Assembly: GCA_900544445.1 (NCBI GenBank) | Contig: UQVK01000035.1 | Location: 1-31,470 of the forward strand | Direction: 5' to 3' | DNA from: an uncultured Lachnospiraceae bacterium | Lineage (GTDB): Bacteria > Bacillota > Clostridia > Lachnospirales > Lachnospiraceae | Length of the DNA stretch: 31,470 bases | Shown here: positions 7,654 through 15,211 of the stretch, in pieces | How positions within the stretch are numbered: the stretch's first letter is position 1 | Layout of the letters: every line of letters begins with the position of its first letter | Position numbers and translations under genes: made by a program | Notes under the pieces: model-generated | Seen by the model: the letters and a program-made list of their open reading frames with translations, nothing else | Told to the model about the DNA's origin: nothing | Databases searched by the model: none

Positions 7654-8664
7654 ATGAATCTGAATGTGCTTCGCTATGTCATAGAAGTGGAAAAAAGCCG
7701 CTCGATCACAGGAGCGGCAAAGCAGCTTTTCATCAGTCAGCCCAATCTGAGCCGGGATATCCGTGAACTGGAGGATGAGATTGGTTTTTCCATCTTCACA
7801 CGAAGCTCCAGAGGAGTGGTTCCCACGGACCGGGGAAGAGAATTTCTGCTGCTCGCCAAAAAGGCCGTGCGGCAGTACCAGGCGCTGGAGCATTTCTGCA
7901 CAAAAGAGGAACATGGAAGCCTCTCCCTGCAGATCTGTGTGCCGAAGGCCGGGTATATCCATACGGCCTTTGCCTCCTTTCTTACAAAACACGCAAAAGG
8001 ACGGACGCTGTCCGTGGACTATCGGGAGACCGGGACAATGGACGCCATCCGGGACGTCTGCCTGCGCAGCGCTTCCCTCGCCATCATCCGGTTTTCTGAC
8101 CGCTATGAGCGTTCCCTGTTTTCCCTTCTGAAAAGAAAGGAGCTTGCCGGTGAAGTTATCTGCCGCTTCGAGCCACTCGCTGTCATGTCGGAACGCCACC
8201 CCCTCGCCGGAACCTCCGTACTCACCGCCGATATGCTGGAACAGTCGGTGGAGGTGCTCTGCGAGGACACCTCTCTGGCCGACTATCTGAACGAACCGGC
8301 AGAGTCAGAGCATTTTCCCAGCGTCATCCGGCTGCATGAGGGCAGCGGACTTCCCGGACTCCTCTCCCATCTCACCAGCGCTTTTGCCTTCACCCCTCCG
8401 CTTCCGGAATCCGTTTTGAAGGACTATCATCTGGTTCAGAAAAAATGTCAGGCAACCCGCAGCGGACTGAATTCACATGGCGGACAGAATGCGCACGGCG
8501 GGCCAAACGCCCATGGCGCGGCCTGTCTGCCGGGGAAAATGACCGATCTGCTCATCTATCCGGAGGACGCAAGACTGACCCGTGTGGAAAATGCTTTCCT
8601 GGAGGCAGTCAGGCAGGCTGCGCCCGCCATACAGGGCGACCGAAGCAGCCGCCCCGGAGATTGA
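7654..8664 (+). CDS. LysR-family transcriptional regulator
   Basis: 336 residues, longer than the usual roughly 300. Residues 1-60 form the typical LysR winged helix-turn-helix (AAKQLFISQPNLSRDIRELE), followed by a linker helix and a periplasmic-binding-like effector domain. The ATG is preceded by GGAGG at 6 nt. Divergent orientation from PFOR with a shared control region suggests that PFOR and its own gene are targets; the effector cannot be told from sequence. The extra length comes partly from a histidine-rich insert near residues 273-290, made of three copies of an 18-bp unit. The stop is 6 bp from the stop of the converging flavoprotein gene. Confidence 0.88.
   Translation: MNLNVLRYVIEVEKSRSITGAAKQLFISQPNLSRDIRELEDEIGFSIFTRSSRGVVPTDRGREFLLLAKKAVRQYQALEHFCTKEEHGSLSLQICVPKAGYIHTAFASFLTKHAKGRTLSVDYRETGTMDAIRDVCLRSASLAIIRFSDRYERSLFSLLKRKELAGEVICRFEPLAVMSERHPLAGTSVLTADMLEQSVEVLCEDTSLADYLNEPAESEHFPSVIRLHEGSGLPGLLSHLTSAFAFTPPLPESVLKDYHLVQKKCQATRSGLNSHGGQNAHGGPNAHGAACLPGKMTDLLIYPEDARLTRVENAFLEAVRQAAPAIQGDRSSRPGD
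8470..8523 (+). repeat. Three degenerate 18-bp repeats inside the LysR gene
   Basis: In-frame units at 8470-8487, 8488-8505 and 8506-8523 encode Asn-Ser/Ala-His-Gly-Gly/Ala-Gln/Pro/Ala (residues 273-290). The DNA copies differ mostly at third codon positions, which suggests an old duplication kept for its protein sequence. It lies in the C-terminal half of the effector domain. Confidence 0.75.
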
Positions 8665-8670
8665 GAGCTT

Positions 8671-10404
8671 CTACAGCTTCACGCCGCAGGGGCCGGCAGG
8701 CGCTGTGTCAAAGGCCCGGTCAGACATCACGTATTCATAGAACCGGTAGCCCCCCGCCAGATTTTTGCAGGAAAAGCCGTTCTGAGAAAGGATTCTGCAG
8801 GCCAGATAGCTTCTCAGACCGCTCTGGCAGTTGACATACAGCGTTTTTTCCTGATCCAGCTCCGAAAGGCGCTCTCTCAGTTCATCCAGCGGAATGTTGA
8901 CAGCGCCGGGAATATGTCCGTTCCGATATTCCCCTTCTGTCCGGACGTCCAGAAGAAGCGCATCCTTCCTTTCCAAAAGGCCGTCCGCTTCGTCCCAGTG
9001 ATACTGCTCCACCAGACCGCTCATCACATTTTCGATCACATAACCTGCCATGTTCACCGGGTCCTTGGCGGAGGAATAGGGCGGCGCATAGGCCAGATCC
9101 ATATCCGTAAGTTCCTCTCCCCGCATCCCTGCACGCATGGCACAGGCAAGCACGTCGATCCGTTTGTCCACGCCGTCAAAGCCCACAATCTGCGCGCCGA
9201 GCAGCTTTCCCGTGGAACGGTCAAACAGGGTTTTGATCGTCAGATTCTCCGCCCCCGGATAATAGGTGGCATGGTTTGCGGAAAAGGTGATCACCTTATC
9301 ATAGTCCAGTTCCAGCGCCTTCGCCTGCTTTTCATTGATCCCTGTGGAAGCGGCGGTCATATCAAACAGCTTGATGATGGAAGACCCCTGTGCGCCCTCA
9401 TAGACGCTGCCCAATCCGCAGATGTTGTCCGCCGCAATGCGTCCCTGCCGGTTGGCCGGTCCCGCCAGCGCCACAAGCGTTTTCTTCCCGGTGATGAAAT
9501 GTCGGATCTCCACCGCGTCTCCCACCGCATAGATGTCCGCATCCGAGGTCTGCATGTGTTCGTTGACGACGATGGCGCCTTTCTGCCCCAGTGTAAGACC
9601 GGCTTCTCTGGCAAGCCCCGTTTCCGGAAGGACGCCCGCCGCCATCAGAACGAAATCGGCCCGGATGCTTTCCTCCTTCCCGGATGCCTCCGCCGTCCCT
9701 GCCGTCCTCTTCATCTGAACCCGAAGGCCGCCCTCATCCGGAACAAAGCCCGTCACGGTCCGGTTCAGCCGCAGATTCAGGCCCTTTCCTCTCAGGTATG
9801 CGTGTACCTGGCAGGCCATATCATAATCCAGCGGCGGCAGCACCTGATCCTCCATCTGAATCAGAGAAACCTCCAGCCCCTCTTCCATCAGGTTCTCTGC
9901 GGCTTCCAGCCCGATAAAGCCGCCGCCCACAACGACCGCCCGCTTCGGCTTCTTTTCTTCCAGATACTCCCGGATCGCAAGCGTATCCTCCACCGTCCGC
10001 AGGGTCATGATGCGCGCGTCTTCCATGCCGGGCAGTGCCGGACGGATCGCTTTTGCGCCGGGGGAAAGAAGCAGCTTATCATAGGTTTCCGTATATTCTT
10101 CCCCTGTTTCCAGATTCCGGACCCGCACGGTCTTCTCCTTCGGATCAATGGAAACCGCTTCATTTCTCACCCGCACATCGATGCGGAAACGGCCTCCGAA
10201 GCTTTCCGGCGTCTGCACCGAAAGCGCCCCCTTTTCCCTGATCACGCCGCCGATATAGTAGGGCAGGCCGCAGTTGGCATAGGAAATATAGCCGCTCCTT
10301 TCCAGCATGATGATTTCCGCTTTTTCGTCCAGACGGCGCAGCCGGGCCGCCGCGGAGGCGCCTCCCGCCACTCCGCCGATGATGATAACTTTCACACTCC
10401 TCAT
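8671..10404 (-). CDS. CoA-disulfide reductase-like flavoprotein with rhodanese domain
   Basis: 577 residues. It matches the fused CoADR-rhodanese architecture, which uses FAD and NAD(P)H to reduce CoA disulfide, persulfides or polysulfide. Residues 6-24 hold the FAD dinucleotide fold (GGVAGGASAAARLRR), C45 sits in the family active-site motif SYANCGLPYYIGG, a second fold near 155-170 (VVVGGGFIGLEAAENL) binds the nicotinamide nucleotide, and the dimerisation domain follows. The last 110 residues form a rhodanese domain with the loop C526-QSGLRS. The tail ends in a further C-G motif (C573). Its ATG overlaps the thioredoxin stop (ATGA), so the two are translationally coupled. Whether the substrate is CoA disulfide or a persulfide cannot be decided by sequence. 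Confidence 0.87.
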   Translation of the reverse strand: MRSVKVIIIGGVAGGASAAARLRRLDEKAEIIMLERSGYISYANCGLPYYIGGVIREKGALSVQTPESFGGRFRIDVRVRNEAVSIDPKEKTVRVRNLETGEEYTETYDKLLLSPGAKAIRPALPGMEDARIMTLRTVEDTLAIREYLEEKKPKRAVVVGGGFIGLEAAENLMEEGLEVSLIQMEDQVLPPLDYDMACQVHAYLRGKGLNLRLNRTVTGFVPDEGGLRVQMKRTAGTAEASGKEESIRADFVLMAAGVLPETGLAREAGLTLGQKGAIVVNEHMQTSDADIYAVGDAVEIRHFITGKKTLVALAGPANRQGRIAADNICGLGSVYEGAQGSSIIKLFDMTAASTGINEKQAKALELDYDKVITFSANHATYYPGAENLTIKTLFDRSTGKLLGAQIVGFDGVDKRIDVLACAMRAGMRGEELTDMDLAYAPPYSSAKDPVNMAGYVIENVMSGLVEQYHWDEADGLLERKDALLLDVRTEGEYRNGHIPGAVNIPLDELRERLSELDQEKTLYVNCQSGLRSYLACRILSQNGFSCKNLAGGYRFYEYVMSDRAFDTAPAGPCGVKL

Positions 10405-10709
10405 CCGATCATTCCCTCCAGCGCTTTTTGGGGCTTCACGCCCACAGAAGTTGCGGTCACTTTTCCATCCCGGAAAACCAGCAGCGTGGGGATTCCCATC
10501 ACCCGGTATTTTTCCGCAAGCTGCGGGTTTTCATCCACGTTGATCTTTCCCACCGTGACCTCCGGATGTTTCGCGGCAAACTGTTCGATGATGGGAGAAA
10601 ACATTCTGCAGGGTCCGCACCAGTCCGCCCAGAAGTCCACCACCGCAGTTCCCTGCGCATTTAAAATCTTTTCTTCAAAATTATTTCCATCGATTTTTAA
10701 AACTGCCAT
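10401..10709 (-). CDS. trxA: Thioredoxin
   Basis: 102 residues, a normal single-domain thioredoxin with the WCGPC active site (C31, C34), D25 in the buried VDFWA strand and the cis-proline P74 (GIPT). I chose the ATG at 10709 because it begins at the usual thioredoxin N-terminus and follows AAAGGGG; the frame stays open 26 codons further upstream, but that stretch is unrelated to thioredoxins. Its stop overlaps the start of the CoADR-like gene by four bases. Co-expression with that flavoprotein and the upstream Crp/Fnr gene points to a dithiol/disulfide repair set. The flavoprotein may be its reductase; no classic thioredoxin reductase is present here. Confidence 0.95.
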   Translation of the reverse strand: MAVLKIDGNNFEEKILNAQGTAVVDFWADWCGPCRMFSPIIEQFAAKHPEVTVGKINVDENPQLAEKYRVMGIPTLLVFRDGKVTATSVGVKPQKALEGMIG

Positions 10710-10724
10710 ATTTACCCCTTTTCC

Positions 10725-10777
10725 TGCGGCCCCATGGCCGCATTTTTCATCAGCAGGAAAACGGACCACCGTTTTCC
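10725..10777 (-). other. Two perfect hairpins in the trxA 5' UTR
   Basis: GGAAAACGG/CCGTTTTCC (10756-10777, 9-bp stem, 4-nt loop) and TGCGGCC/GGCCGCA (10725-10742, 7-bp stem, 4-nt loop) lie between the predicted start site and the ribosome binding site. Neither is followed by a T tract, so mRNA stability or translational control is likelier than termination. Confidence 0.55.
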
Positions 10778-10816
10778 GCGCCTCCATGTTACGATCTGTT
10801 TTCGGTTGATGGGGAA

Positions 10817-10857
10817 AGTATAGCAGGAACCATCCAGCTTTTCCGTGACTTTGTCAC
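10817..10857 (-). promoter_or_regulatory. trxA promoter with Crp/Fnr-type palindrome at about -41
   Basis: The -10 TATACT (10822-10817, minus) predicts a start near 10810, with no recognisable -35. The perfect palindrome GTGAC-3-GTCAC (10845-10857) is centred at 10851, about 41 bp upstream: the class II activator position of the Crp/Fnr family. The dyad overlaps the end of the Crp/Fnr gene just upstream. The half-site TGTGA resembles the Crp half-site, but the half-site spacing is one base shorter than the Crp site. Confidence 0.6.
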
Positions 10858-11525
10858 ATAAGGCTTCCCTGTGCCAGACGGGTCAGCCCTTCCTCGTCGG
10901 AGAGCGTGATGCTGCCCCGCCCCAGCTGCACCAGCCCTTCCTTCTGAAAATGCTTCAGCATGCGGCTGACCACCTCGCGGGCGCTTCCCAGATGGCCGCC
11001 GATCTGCTCATGGGTCAGCTCCAGCCGGTCCGTCCCCGTGCGCCCGGCTTCCTCCAGCAGAAAAGCGGCGAGCCGGCTGTCCAGCTTTTTGTTCATCACC
11101 TGATCCATCAGCCACATCACATCCGAAAAGCGGCTGGCCATCAGGCGGCTGGTATATTCCATGACCGGAAGGTAGGTTTCCATCAGCCGCCGGTAGATCT
11201 CGGCCGGGATGTGATATACGGTCGTATCCTCCGCTGCGGAAACCATCACATCGAAGCGGATGTCCTGAAAAATGCAGGAGGCGGAAAACAGGCAGACATC
11301 CCGCTCCAGCAGGCGGTACATGGTCATCTCCTTCCCCTCCTCCGACACCGTATAGACCCGAAGCAGCCCTTCCGCCACGGCGATCAGGCCCACACAGTCC
11401 TCCCCTCCCGCGTGCAGAAGAGTCCCTTTTTCAAAGGTTCTCTTCACCGCGCTCTCTTCCATCGTATTCTGCTGTTCCTTCGTCAGCGCCTTCCAAAATG
11501 GAAAGCAGTCTCTGAGCTGTACCAT
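10854..11525 (-). CDS. Crp/Fnr-family transcriptional regulator
   Basis: 223 residues from the ATG at 11525, which follows GAGGG at 5 nt; the open frame extends 17 codons further but lacks a ribosome binding site. The N-terminal cyclic-nucleotide-binding-like beta barrel (about 10-120) is followed by the dimer helix and a winged helix-turn-helix (about 168-208: LTHEQIGGHLGSAREVVSRML). It has no N-terminal Fe-S cysteine cluster as in Fnr, but C78 and C84 sit close together in the barrel (DVCLFSASC), a possible thiol switch. It lies upstream of trxA and the CoADR-like gene on the same strand, and the gap holds a palindrome at an activator position. I infer control of redox or sulfur stress; the ligand is unknown. 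Confidence 0.87.
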   Translation of the reverse strand: MVQLRDCFPFWKALTKEQQNTMEESAVKRTFEKGTLLHAGGEDCVGLIAVAEGLLRVYTVSEEGKEMTMYRLLERDVCLFSASCIFQDIRFDVMVSAAEDTTVYHIPAEIYRRLMETYLPVMEYTSRLMASRFSDVMWLMDQVMNKKLDSRLAAFLLEEAGRTGTDRLELTHEQIGGHLGSAREVVSRMLKHFQKEGLVQLGRGSITLSDEEGLTRLAQGSLM

Positions 11526-11588
11526 TTTTCCCTCATTTCCGCGCTTTTTTAACGCAGGCTTTCCTTTTCCACGCAAAAAGCGCCGTCA

Positions 11589-11614
11589 AAAGCCCGGCCT
11601 TCCGCCGGGGCTTT
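11589..11614 (-). terminator. Terminator after the C_GCAxxG_C_C gene
   Basis: On the minus strand a GC-rich stem (GCCCCGGC with GCCGGGC, flanked by AAA/TTT) is followed by TTTTGACGG and shortly after by T5. One base is bulged. It separates the SEC-C/C_GCAxxG_C_C unit from the Crp/Fnr gene. Confidence 0.6.
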
Positions 11615-11651
11615 CGGCAGCGCCCCATGAATGTCTGTCTGATTTTCTGAT

Positions 11652-12128
11652 TCAGTTTTCTTCGAAAAAAATATCCGGCAGAAGCTGCGTCTCCACAATC
11701 CGCGCAGCGGTTCTGACGATCCCGCTGCAGGGTCTTGACGCATAATATTCCGGTGTCCGTTCCTGGGGCCTGGCGCTGTCTTCGCGCTCCACGCCCTCCG
11801 GCAGTCCAAGGAGCTCCCGGCACAGGATGGAACCGTGTTCCGCCTTCAGCGCATCGCTCATGCGGCGCACCAGCGCATAGGCCTCCGCCTTTCCTTCCAG
11901 ATCCTCCGGATCGGTGAACCCTTTTTTCAGGCCGGAAAGCATCGCCATCGCGGAAACGGTCCCGCAGACCTCTCGCATTCTTCCCACTCCTGCGCTTAAA
12001 GGGCCCGAAAGCTTCAGCGCCGTTTCCCTGTCCATTCCGAACAGATCCGCATAGGTGGTAAAAACGGACTGCGCGCAGGCGTAACCGGACTCAAACATGT
12101 TGACCGCATCCTGAACTCTGCTCTTCAT
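11652..12128 (-). CDS. C_GCAxxG_C_C family (probable redox) protein
   Basis: 158 residues of the family named after its spaced cysteines: C18 (GYACAQSV), C55 in GRMREVCGTVSAM, C103 (SILCRELL) and C134 (RPCSGIVRTAA). Such proteins are small, cytoplasmic, common in anaerobes and suspected to bind metal or take part in redox chemistry, but the function is unproven. The ATG lies 4 bp after the stop of the SEC-C gene, and the ribosome binding site (TAGGAAG) overlaps that stop, so the two are cotranscribed. The position beside a Crp/Fnr regulator, thioredoxin and rhodanese-flavoprotein supports a thiol role by association only. Confidence 0.85.
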   Translation of the reverse strand: MKSRVQDAVNMFESGYACAQSVFTTYADLFGMDRETALKLSGPLSAGVGRMREVCGTVSAMAMLSGLKKGFTDPEDLEGKAEAYALVRRMSDALKAEHGSILCRELLGLPEGVEREDSARPQERTPEYYASRPCSGIVRTAARIVETQLLPDIFFEEN

Positions 12129-12132
12129 CTTC

Positions 12133-12639
12133 CTATTTGTTCCTGCCGCAGCACTTCTTATATTTCTTGCCGCTTCCGCAGGGGCAGGGATCGTTGGGGT
12201 AAATCTTCTTTTCCTTCACGATCGTCGTGGAAGATTTCTGCTCCTTGTACAGAGCCTTTCTCGTCTCCTCATCGAAGATATCGTTCCACTCTTCCAGGTT
12301 GTACAGCCAGTCCGCTCCGGCCGCAACCATGTTCTTATACAGGCGCGCCTTATCGAAGCCCAGGTTTACCTCGGTATCCTCTTCCATCTCTTCGATGGGA
12401 TTGGCCTCAACCAGGCTCTCGTCGATGCCGTCCAGAAAGCCCGTCATCGTCATGATATCAACGCCATATTTTTCAGCCAGTTCCTTCACGGTGCCACGGA
12501 CCACCTCGTCCGGGTTCTTGAGAAGCTGCGCGTAAATCTCCTTTTCCTTTTGAAAATAGGAAGCCCACAGTCTCTGAAGATCGCCCTTATTGGCTTTCTC
12601 CGAATAAGCCATCGCTCTCCACTGTTCCAGTAATGCCAT
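12133..12639 (-). CDS. SEC-C metal-binding motif protein
   Basis: 168 residues. The body is mostly helical and acidic, with no recognised domain. The last 20 residues are a SEC-C zinc motif ([15 protein letters not shown]), the same module that ends SecA, where it binds zinc and contacts SecB or the ribosome. Stand-alone SEC-C proteins are frequent in Clostridia and mostly of unknown role. The ATG follows GAGGTG at good spacing, and a sigma-A-type promoter (12691-12719) precedes it. It is the first gene of the unit that continues into the C_GCAxxG_C_C gene. Confidence 0.85.
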   Translation of the reverse strand: MALLEQWRAMAYSEKANKGDLQRLWASYFQKEKEIYAQLLKNPDEVVRGTVKELAEKYGVDIMTMTGFLDGIDESLVEANPIEEMEEDTEVNLGFDKARLYKNMVAAGADWLYNLEEWNDIFDEETRKALYKEQKSSTTIVKEKKIYPNDPCPCGSGKKYKKCCGRNK

Positions 12640-12657
12640 AGTATCACCTCATCTGCA

Positions 12658-12719
12658 GCCTGTATACAGGCCGTATTTTTTTCAGAAATTAGTATATAAC
12701 AAAATCCCGGTAAAGTCCA
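12658..12719 (-). promoter_or_regulatory. Promoter and 14-bp palindrome of the SEC-C gene
   Basis: Minus strand: TGGACT (12719-12714), a 17-bp spacer, and TATACT (12696-12691), with a predicted start near 12684. Downstream, in the leader, is the perfect palindrome GCCTGTATACAGGC (12658-12671). Its core TGTATACA also forms the centre of the LysR operator at 7601-7608. It may be a repressor site or a short hairpin near the ribosome binding site. Confidence 0.5.
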
Positions 12720-12769
12720 TAAAAGTTTCGTGCGTATGTATAAAAGCCCAAAAAGAGGGAATTCTGTTA

Positions 12770-12801
12770 TTATCATCAAAAACCCCCTCCTTTGATGATA
12801 A
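12770..12801. repeat. Perfect 11-bp inverted repeat
   Basis: TTATCATCAAA (12770-12780) and TTTGATGATAA (12791-12801) flank a C-rich 10-nt loop. On the minus strand the loop reads as a purine-rich, Shine-Dalgarno-like GGAGGGGG. There is no T tract. It is about 120 bp past the GH28 stop and 50 bp upstream of the SEC-C promoter: a transcript 3' element or an operator. Confidence 0.5.
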
Positions 12802-12850
12802 ATGTATATGCCGGGATACCCTTGCAGATGTTCCGGCGAAAATCCCCCCT

Positions 12851-12900
12851 AAATCAGAATCCCGTCTGCAGCAGGAGTGCTGTCGGCGGGATTTTGATTT
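12851..12900 (-). terminator. Large hairpin after the GH28 gene
   Basis: Arms 12851-12864 and 12887-12900 pair over 14 positions with one mismatch (AAATC...CCCG with CGGG...GATTT), and an inner CAGCA/TGCTG stem continues the helix. It begins 20 bp after the GH28 stop. No T run follows on the minus strand, so termination efficiency is uncertain; it may act mainly as a 3' stabiliser. Confidence 0.5.
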
Positions 12901-12920
12901 CATTTCCCGAAGCGGTCTGA

Positions 12921-14246
12921 CTATCCCTCGATCTCTGCGTCTTCGCAGTTTTCCAGAATCTGCTTTTTCTGAATCACACCGCTCAGAGAATCATCCACAC
13001 GCAGACGGCCGGAAACGGTCAATCCGTTCACGCTCCTGGCATACACACAGGGAATTTCATGCGCATAGACATCCCTCTCTGACGGCTGTTCGTCGAACAC
13101 ACTGGGCAGATGGGGGCTCTGCTGTATCCACAGGATATCCATATTTTCCAGGTGGATATCCTCAATGGGAGCATAGTCCTCTCCGCCAAGGAAGATGCAG
13201 GATTCCGATCTGAGGTGAATGTGGTCCATGACCACGCCGCTGATTTTTCCGGGAATCCGGTCGCTTCCGCGCCTTTTGGTGGAAGAAAGGAAAACCGGCT
13301 CACCCTTGCCCCACCATCTGGGCGCGCCCTGGCCGGGAATCACACCGTCCGCATAGCGTCTGGTGTTTCCCGTCACATGATGGATGGTGATGTCCGAAAT
13401 GGTTCCTCCGTCCCTGGACCAGATACTCACGCCGCGGGAACAGTCCCACACCACGCAGTCGCTCAGGATGATATTGCGGATATTTCCCCAGGTTTCCGTT
13501 CCGATTTTTAAGGCGGAATCCCGGGAATGCATGGTACAGCCCTGAATGACGATGTTCTCGCAGTCTCCGTATTTTTCATGCATGGGGCCTGTGGCCTTGA
13601 CCACAATGGCGTCGTCGCCCGCTTCGATGATGCAGCCGCGGATCACCACATTTTTGCAGCAGTCCGGATCAATGCCGTCATTATTAGGCCCGCGGTCGTC
13701 GTTCAGGATGCTGATGCCGTCCACCATCACGTTCCTGCAGCCTGCCATGTGCAGGGTCCAGAAAGCGGCGTCATAAAAGGTGATATCCCGCACGGTCAGA
13801 TTTTCCACATCCTCCAGGTAAGTGGTACGGGGCCGGAAGCCCTTCACGAACAGAGGGCACTCATGAAAACCGTTATCCACGTCGCCATCGTAGAATACCT
13901 CCCGTCCTCTGCCGTCAATCTTTCCATATCCGGAAATGATGATGTTCTTTTCATGACGGGCAAACAGGAAGCATCCGCCGTCCATACCGTCCATGCCCTC
14001 GCCTTCAAATTCGCTGGCGAAGTCGATCATATCCTCCTTTTCCAGCGTGGAAATAAGCTCCGCTCCGTTTTCCAGATGAAGCTCCACATCGGAACGCAGA
14101 CGAATGCCGCCGGACAGATATTTTCCTGCCGGAACGACTACCCTTCCGCCCGTTTTGCTGCAGGCATCCACCGCTGCCTGAATCGCCTCCGTACATTTCT
14201 TTACGCCGTCTCCCACGGCGCCATAATCCAGAATGTTGTAATCCAT
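12921..14246 (-). CDS. GH28-type right-handed beta-helix glycosidase
   Basis: 441 residues from the ATG at 14246, which begins the usual YNILDYGAVGDG opening and follows AAAGGAAA; the frame stays open 29 codons further without a ribosome binding site. Polygalacturonase-like: a pectate-lyase-3-like N-terminus (about 2-70), then repeated beta-helix rungs. The catalytic aspartates are present as NND (D190) and GDD (D211, D212). The GHG histidine motif of true polygalacturonases is replaced by HSRDSALKIG (about 240-249) and the RIK motif by RGVSIW (271-276), a pattern seen in bacterial GH28 relatives with exo activity on modified uronides. No signal peptide is visible, so it probably acts on imported oligosaccharides. 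It is cotranscribed with the deacetylase 37 bp upstream. Confidence 0.83.
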   Translation of the reverse strand: MDYNILDYGAVGDGVKKCTEAIQAAVDACSKTGGRVVVPAGKYLSGGIRLRSDVELHLENGAELISTLEKEDMIDFASEFEGEGMDGMDGGCFLFARHEKNIIISGYGKIDGRGREVFYDGDVDNGFHECPLFVKGFRPRTTYLEDVENLTVRDITFYDAAFWTLHMAGCRNVMVDGISILNDDRGPNNDGIDPDCCKNVVIRGCIIEAGDDAIVVKATGPMHEKYGDCENIVIQGCTMHSRDSALKIGTETWGNIRNIILSDCVVWDCSRGVSIWSRDGGTISDITIHHVTGNTRRYADGVIPGQGAPRWWGKGEPVFLSSTKRRGSDRIPGKISGVVMDHIHLRSESCIFLGGEDYAPIEDIHLENMDILWIQQSPHLPSVFDEQPSERDVYAHEIPCVYARSVNGLTVSGRLRVDDSLSGVIQKKQILENCEDAEIEG

Positions 14247-14283
14247 GTTCTGTCTTTCCTTTCTGTCTCCTGTCTGTTTTCCT

Positions 14284-15102
14284 TTACAGGCGCACCGTCT
14301 GTCCCGCGCCGACCTCCACCATTTTTTTCTCACCGTTCTCTTCCACGCTGACCCAGACGGAAAGCGCGCCGGGATTATAGACCAGATCGCCGTCCACGGT
14401 GAACTTCAGGTTCCGTGCGGCCTTCATATAATCCACAATCTCAATGTTGGCAGCGTACCAGATGTCATCTCTTCCGCCGATGAAGCGGCAGAACTCCTCA
14501 ATCAGCTCCCAGTTGTCGTCTGCGGTAAATTCATAGCTGTGTCCCCAGACGTACATCATATAGAGGTATTGCGTCTTGTGCAGATCGGCAAACTCCTTCG
14601 CACGTTCCATCAGCCCGCGCTTATGGTGGCAGGTAGCCTTCCAGGTCAGAAAATCCTCCGGCATGCCAAAGCCGCCCGTTTCCTCTACGGTTCTGGCGTA
14701 CTCGATGCCAAGTCCGGGAAGAAGCTGTACGATTTCTCTGCTGTAGGAGCCGTTTGGATAGGAAAGGCCGCGCACCGGATATCCGGCGATCCTCTCCAGT
14801 TCTCTTCTGTCCTCCAGAACCTGCAGCGCCACCTGCTCCAGCGGACAACGGCTGATGGTGGGATGCAGTACCGTGTGGCAGGAAATCTCATGCCCCCGAT
14901 ACAGCTCCTTCCACTCCTCTGCCGGAATCCGGTCCGGCCAGTCCTTCAGTCCGGAATTCAGGTGAAAAGTTCCCCGAATGCCGTTTTCGTTCATGATCTT
15001 CACCAGACGGCGGTCTTCCAGACGGCCATCGTCGTAGCTCAATGTGAGTACCTTATGCCTTCCTCCGGGAAAGCAGATGTAATGAATTTTGCGATTTCCC
15101 AT
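14284..15102 (-). CDS. Polysaccharide deacetylase family protein (NodB/CE4)
   Basis: 272 residues from the ATG at 15102, which has GGAGGG 4-5 nt upstream; two earlier in-frame ATGs lack this. The NodB homology domain shows the catalytic/metal pair D24-D25 (LSYDDG) and the zinc histidines H76 and H80 (SCHTVLHPT), with the later family motif SYPNGSYS near 150. There is no signal peptide, so a cytoplasmic enzyme acting on small acetylated sugars fits better than a cell-wall deacetylase. It is the first gene of the operon with the GH28 protein; together they look suited to deacetylating and splitting acetylated uronide fragments. The operon is preceded by an attenuator-like hairpin. Confidence 0.82.
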   Translation of the reverse strand: MGNRKIHYICFPGGRHKVLTLSYDDGRLEDRRLVKIMNENGIRGTFHLNSGLKDWPDRIPAEEWKELYRGHEISCHTVLHPTISRCPLEQVALQVLEDRRELERIAGYPVRGLSYPNGSYSREIVQLLPGLGIEYARTVEETGGFGMPEDFLTWKATCHHKRGLMERAKEFADLHKTQYLYMMYVWGHSYEFTADDNWELIEEFCRFIGGRDDIWYAANIEIVDYMKAARNLKFTVDGDLVYNPGALSVWVSVEENGEKKMVEVGAGQTVRL

Positions 15103-15139
15103 TTTTCCCTCCATGTCAGAGCGTATTACGCCACAGTCC

Positions 15140-15188
15140 AAAAAAGGAATGCAGATTCCCGGCTGTCAAACGGGATCCGCACTCCTTT
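15140..15188 (-). terminator. Leader attenuator of the deacetylase-GH28 operon
   Basis: Between the promoter (15212-15240) and the gene (start 15102), the minus strand folds into a long stem: arms 15188-15171 and 15162-15143 pair almost throughout (AAAGGAGTGC against GCATTCCTTT, then GGATCCCG against CCGGGAATC), with U6 at 15145-15140. That is a complete intrinsic terminator about 20 nt after the predicted start site, with no gene before it, so it must act on this operon. GCAC/GTGC upstream could form a small competing stem. Confidence 0.7.
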
Positions 15189-15211
15189 CCGTGCTATTTC
15201 TCCGTTTTTGT

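Noticed and set aside
10710..10787. N-terminal extension of thioredoxin by 26 residues.
   Set aside because: The extension has no ribosome binding site at its ATG and is made of the leader hairpins; the 102-residue form is the standard thioredoxin.
8914..10809. A 631-residue plus-strand open frame.
   Set aside because: Antisense shadow of the CoADR-like and thioredoxin genes, whose cofactor motifs are intact.
12486..12779. A 97-residue minus-strand open frame with GGAGGGGG upstream, possible extra gene before the SEC-C gene.
   Set aside because: It overlaps the SEC-C gene in another frame, its protein has no coherent pattern, and the GGAGGGGG is the loop of an inverted repeat; the SEC-C promoter lies inside it.
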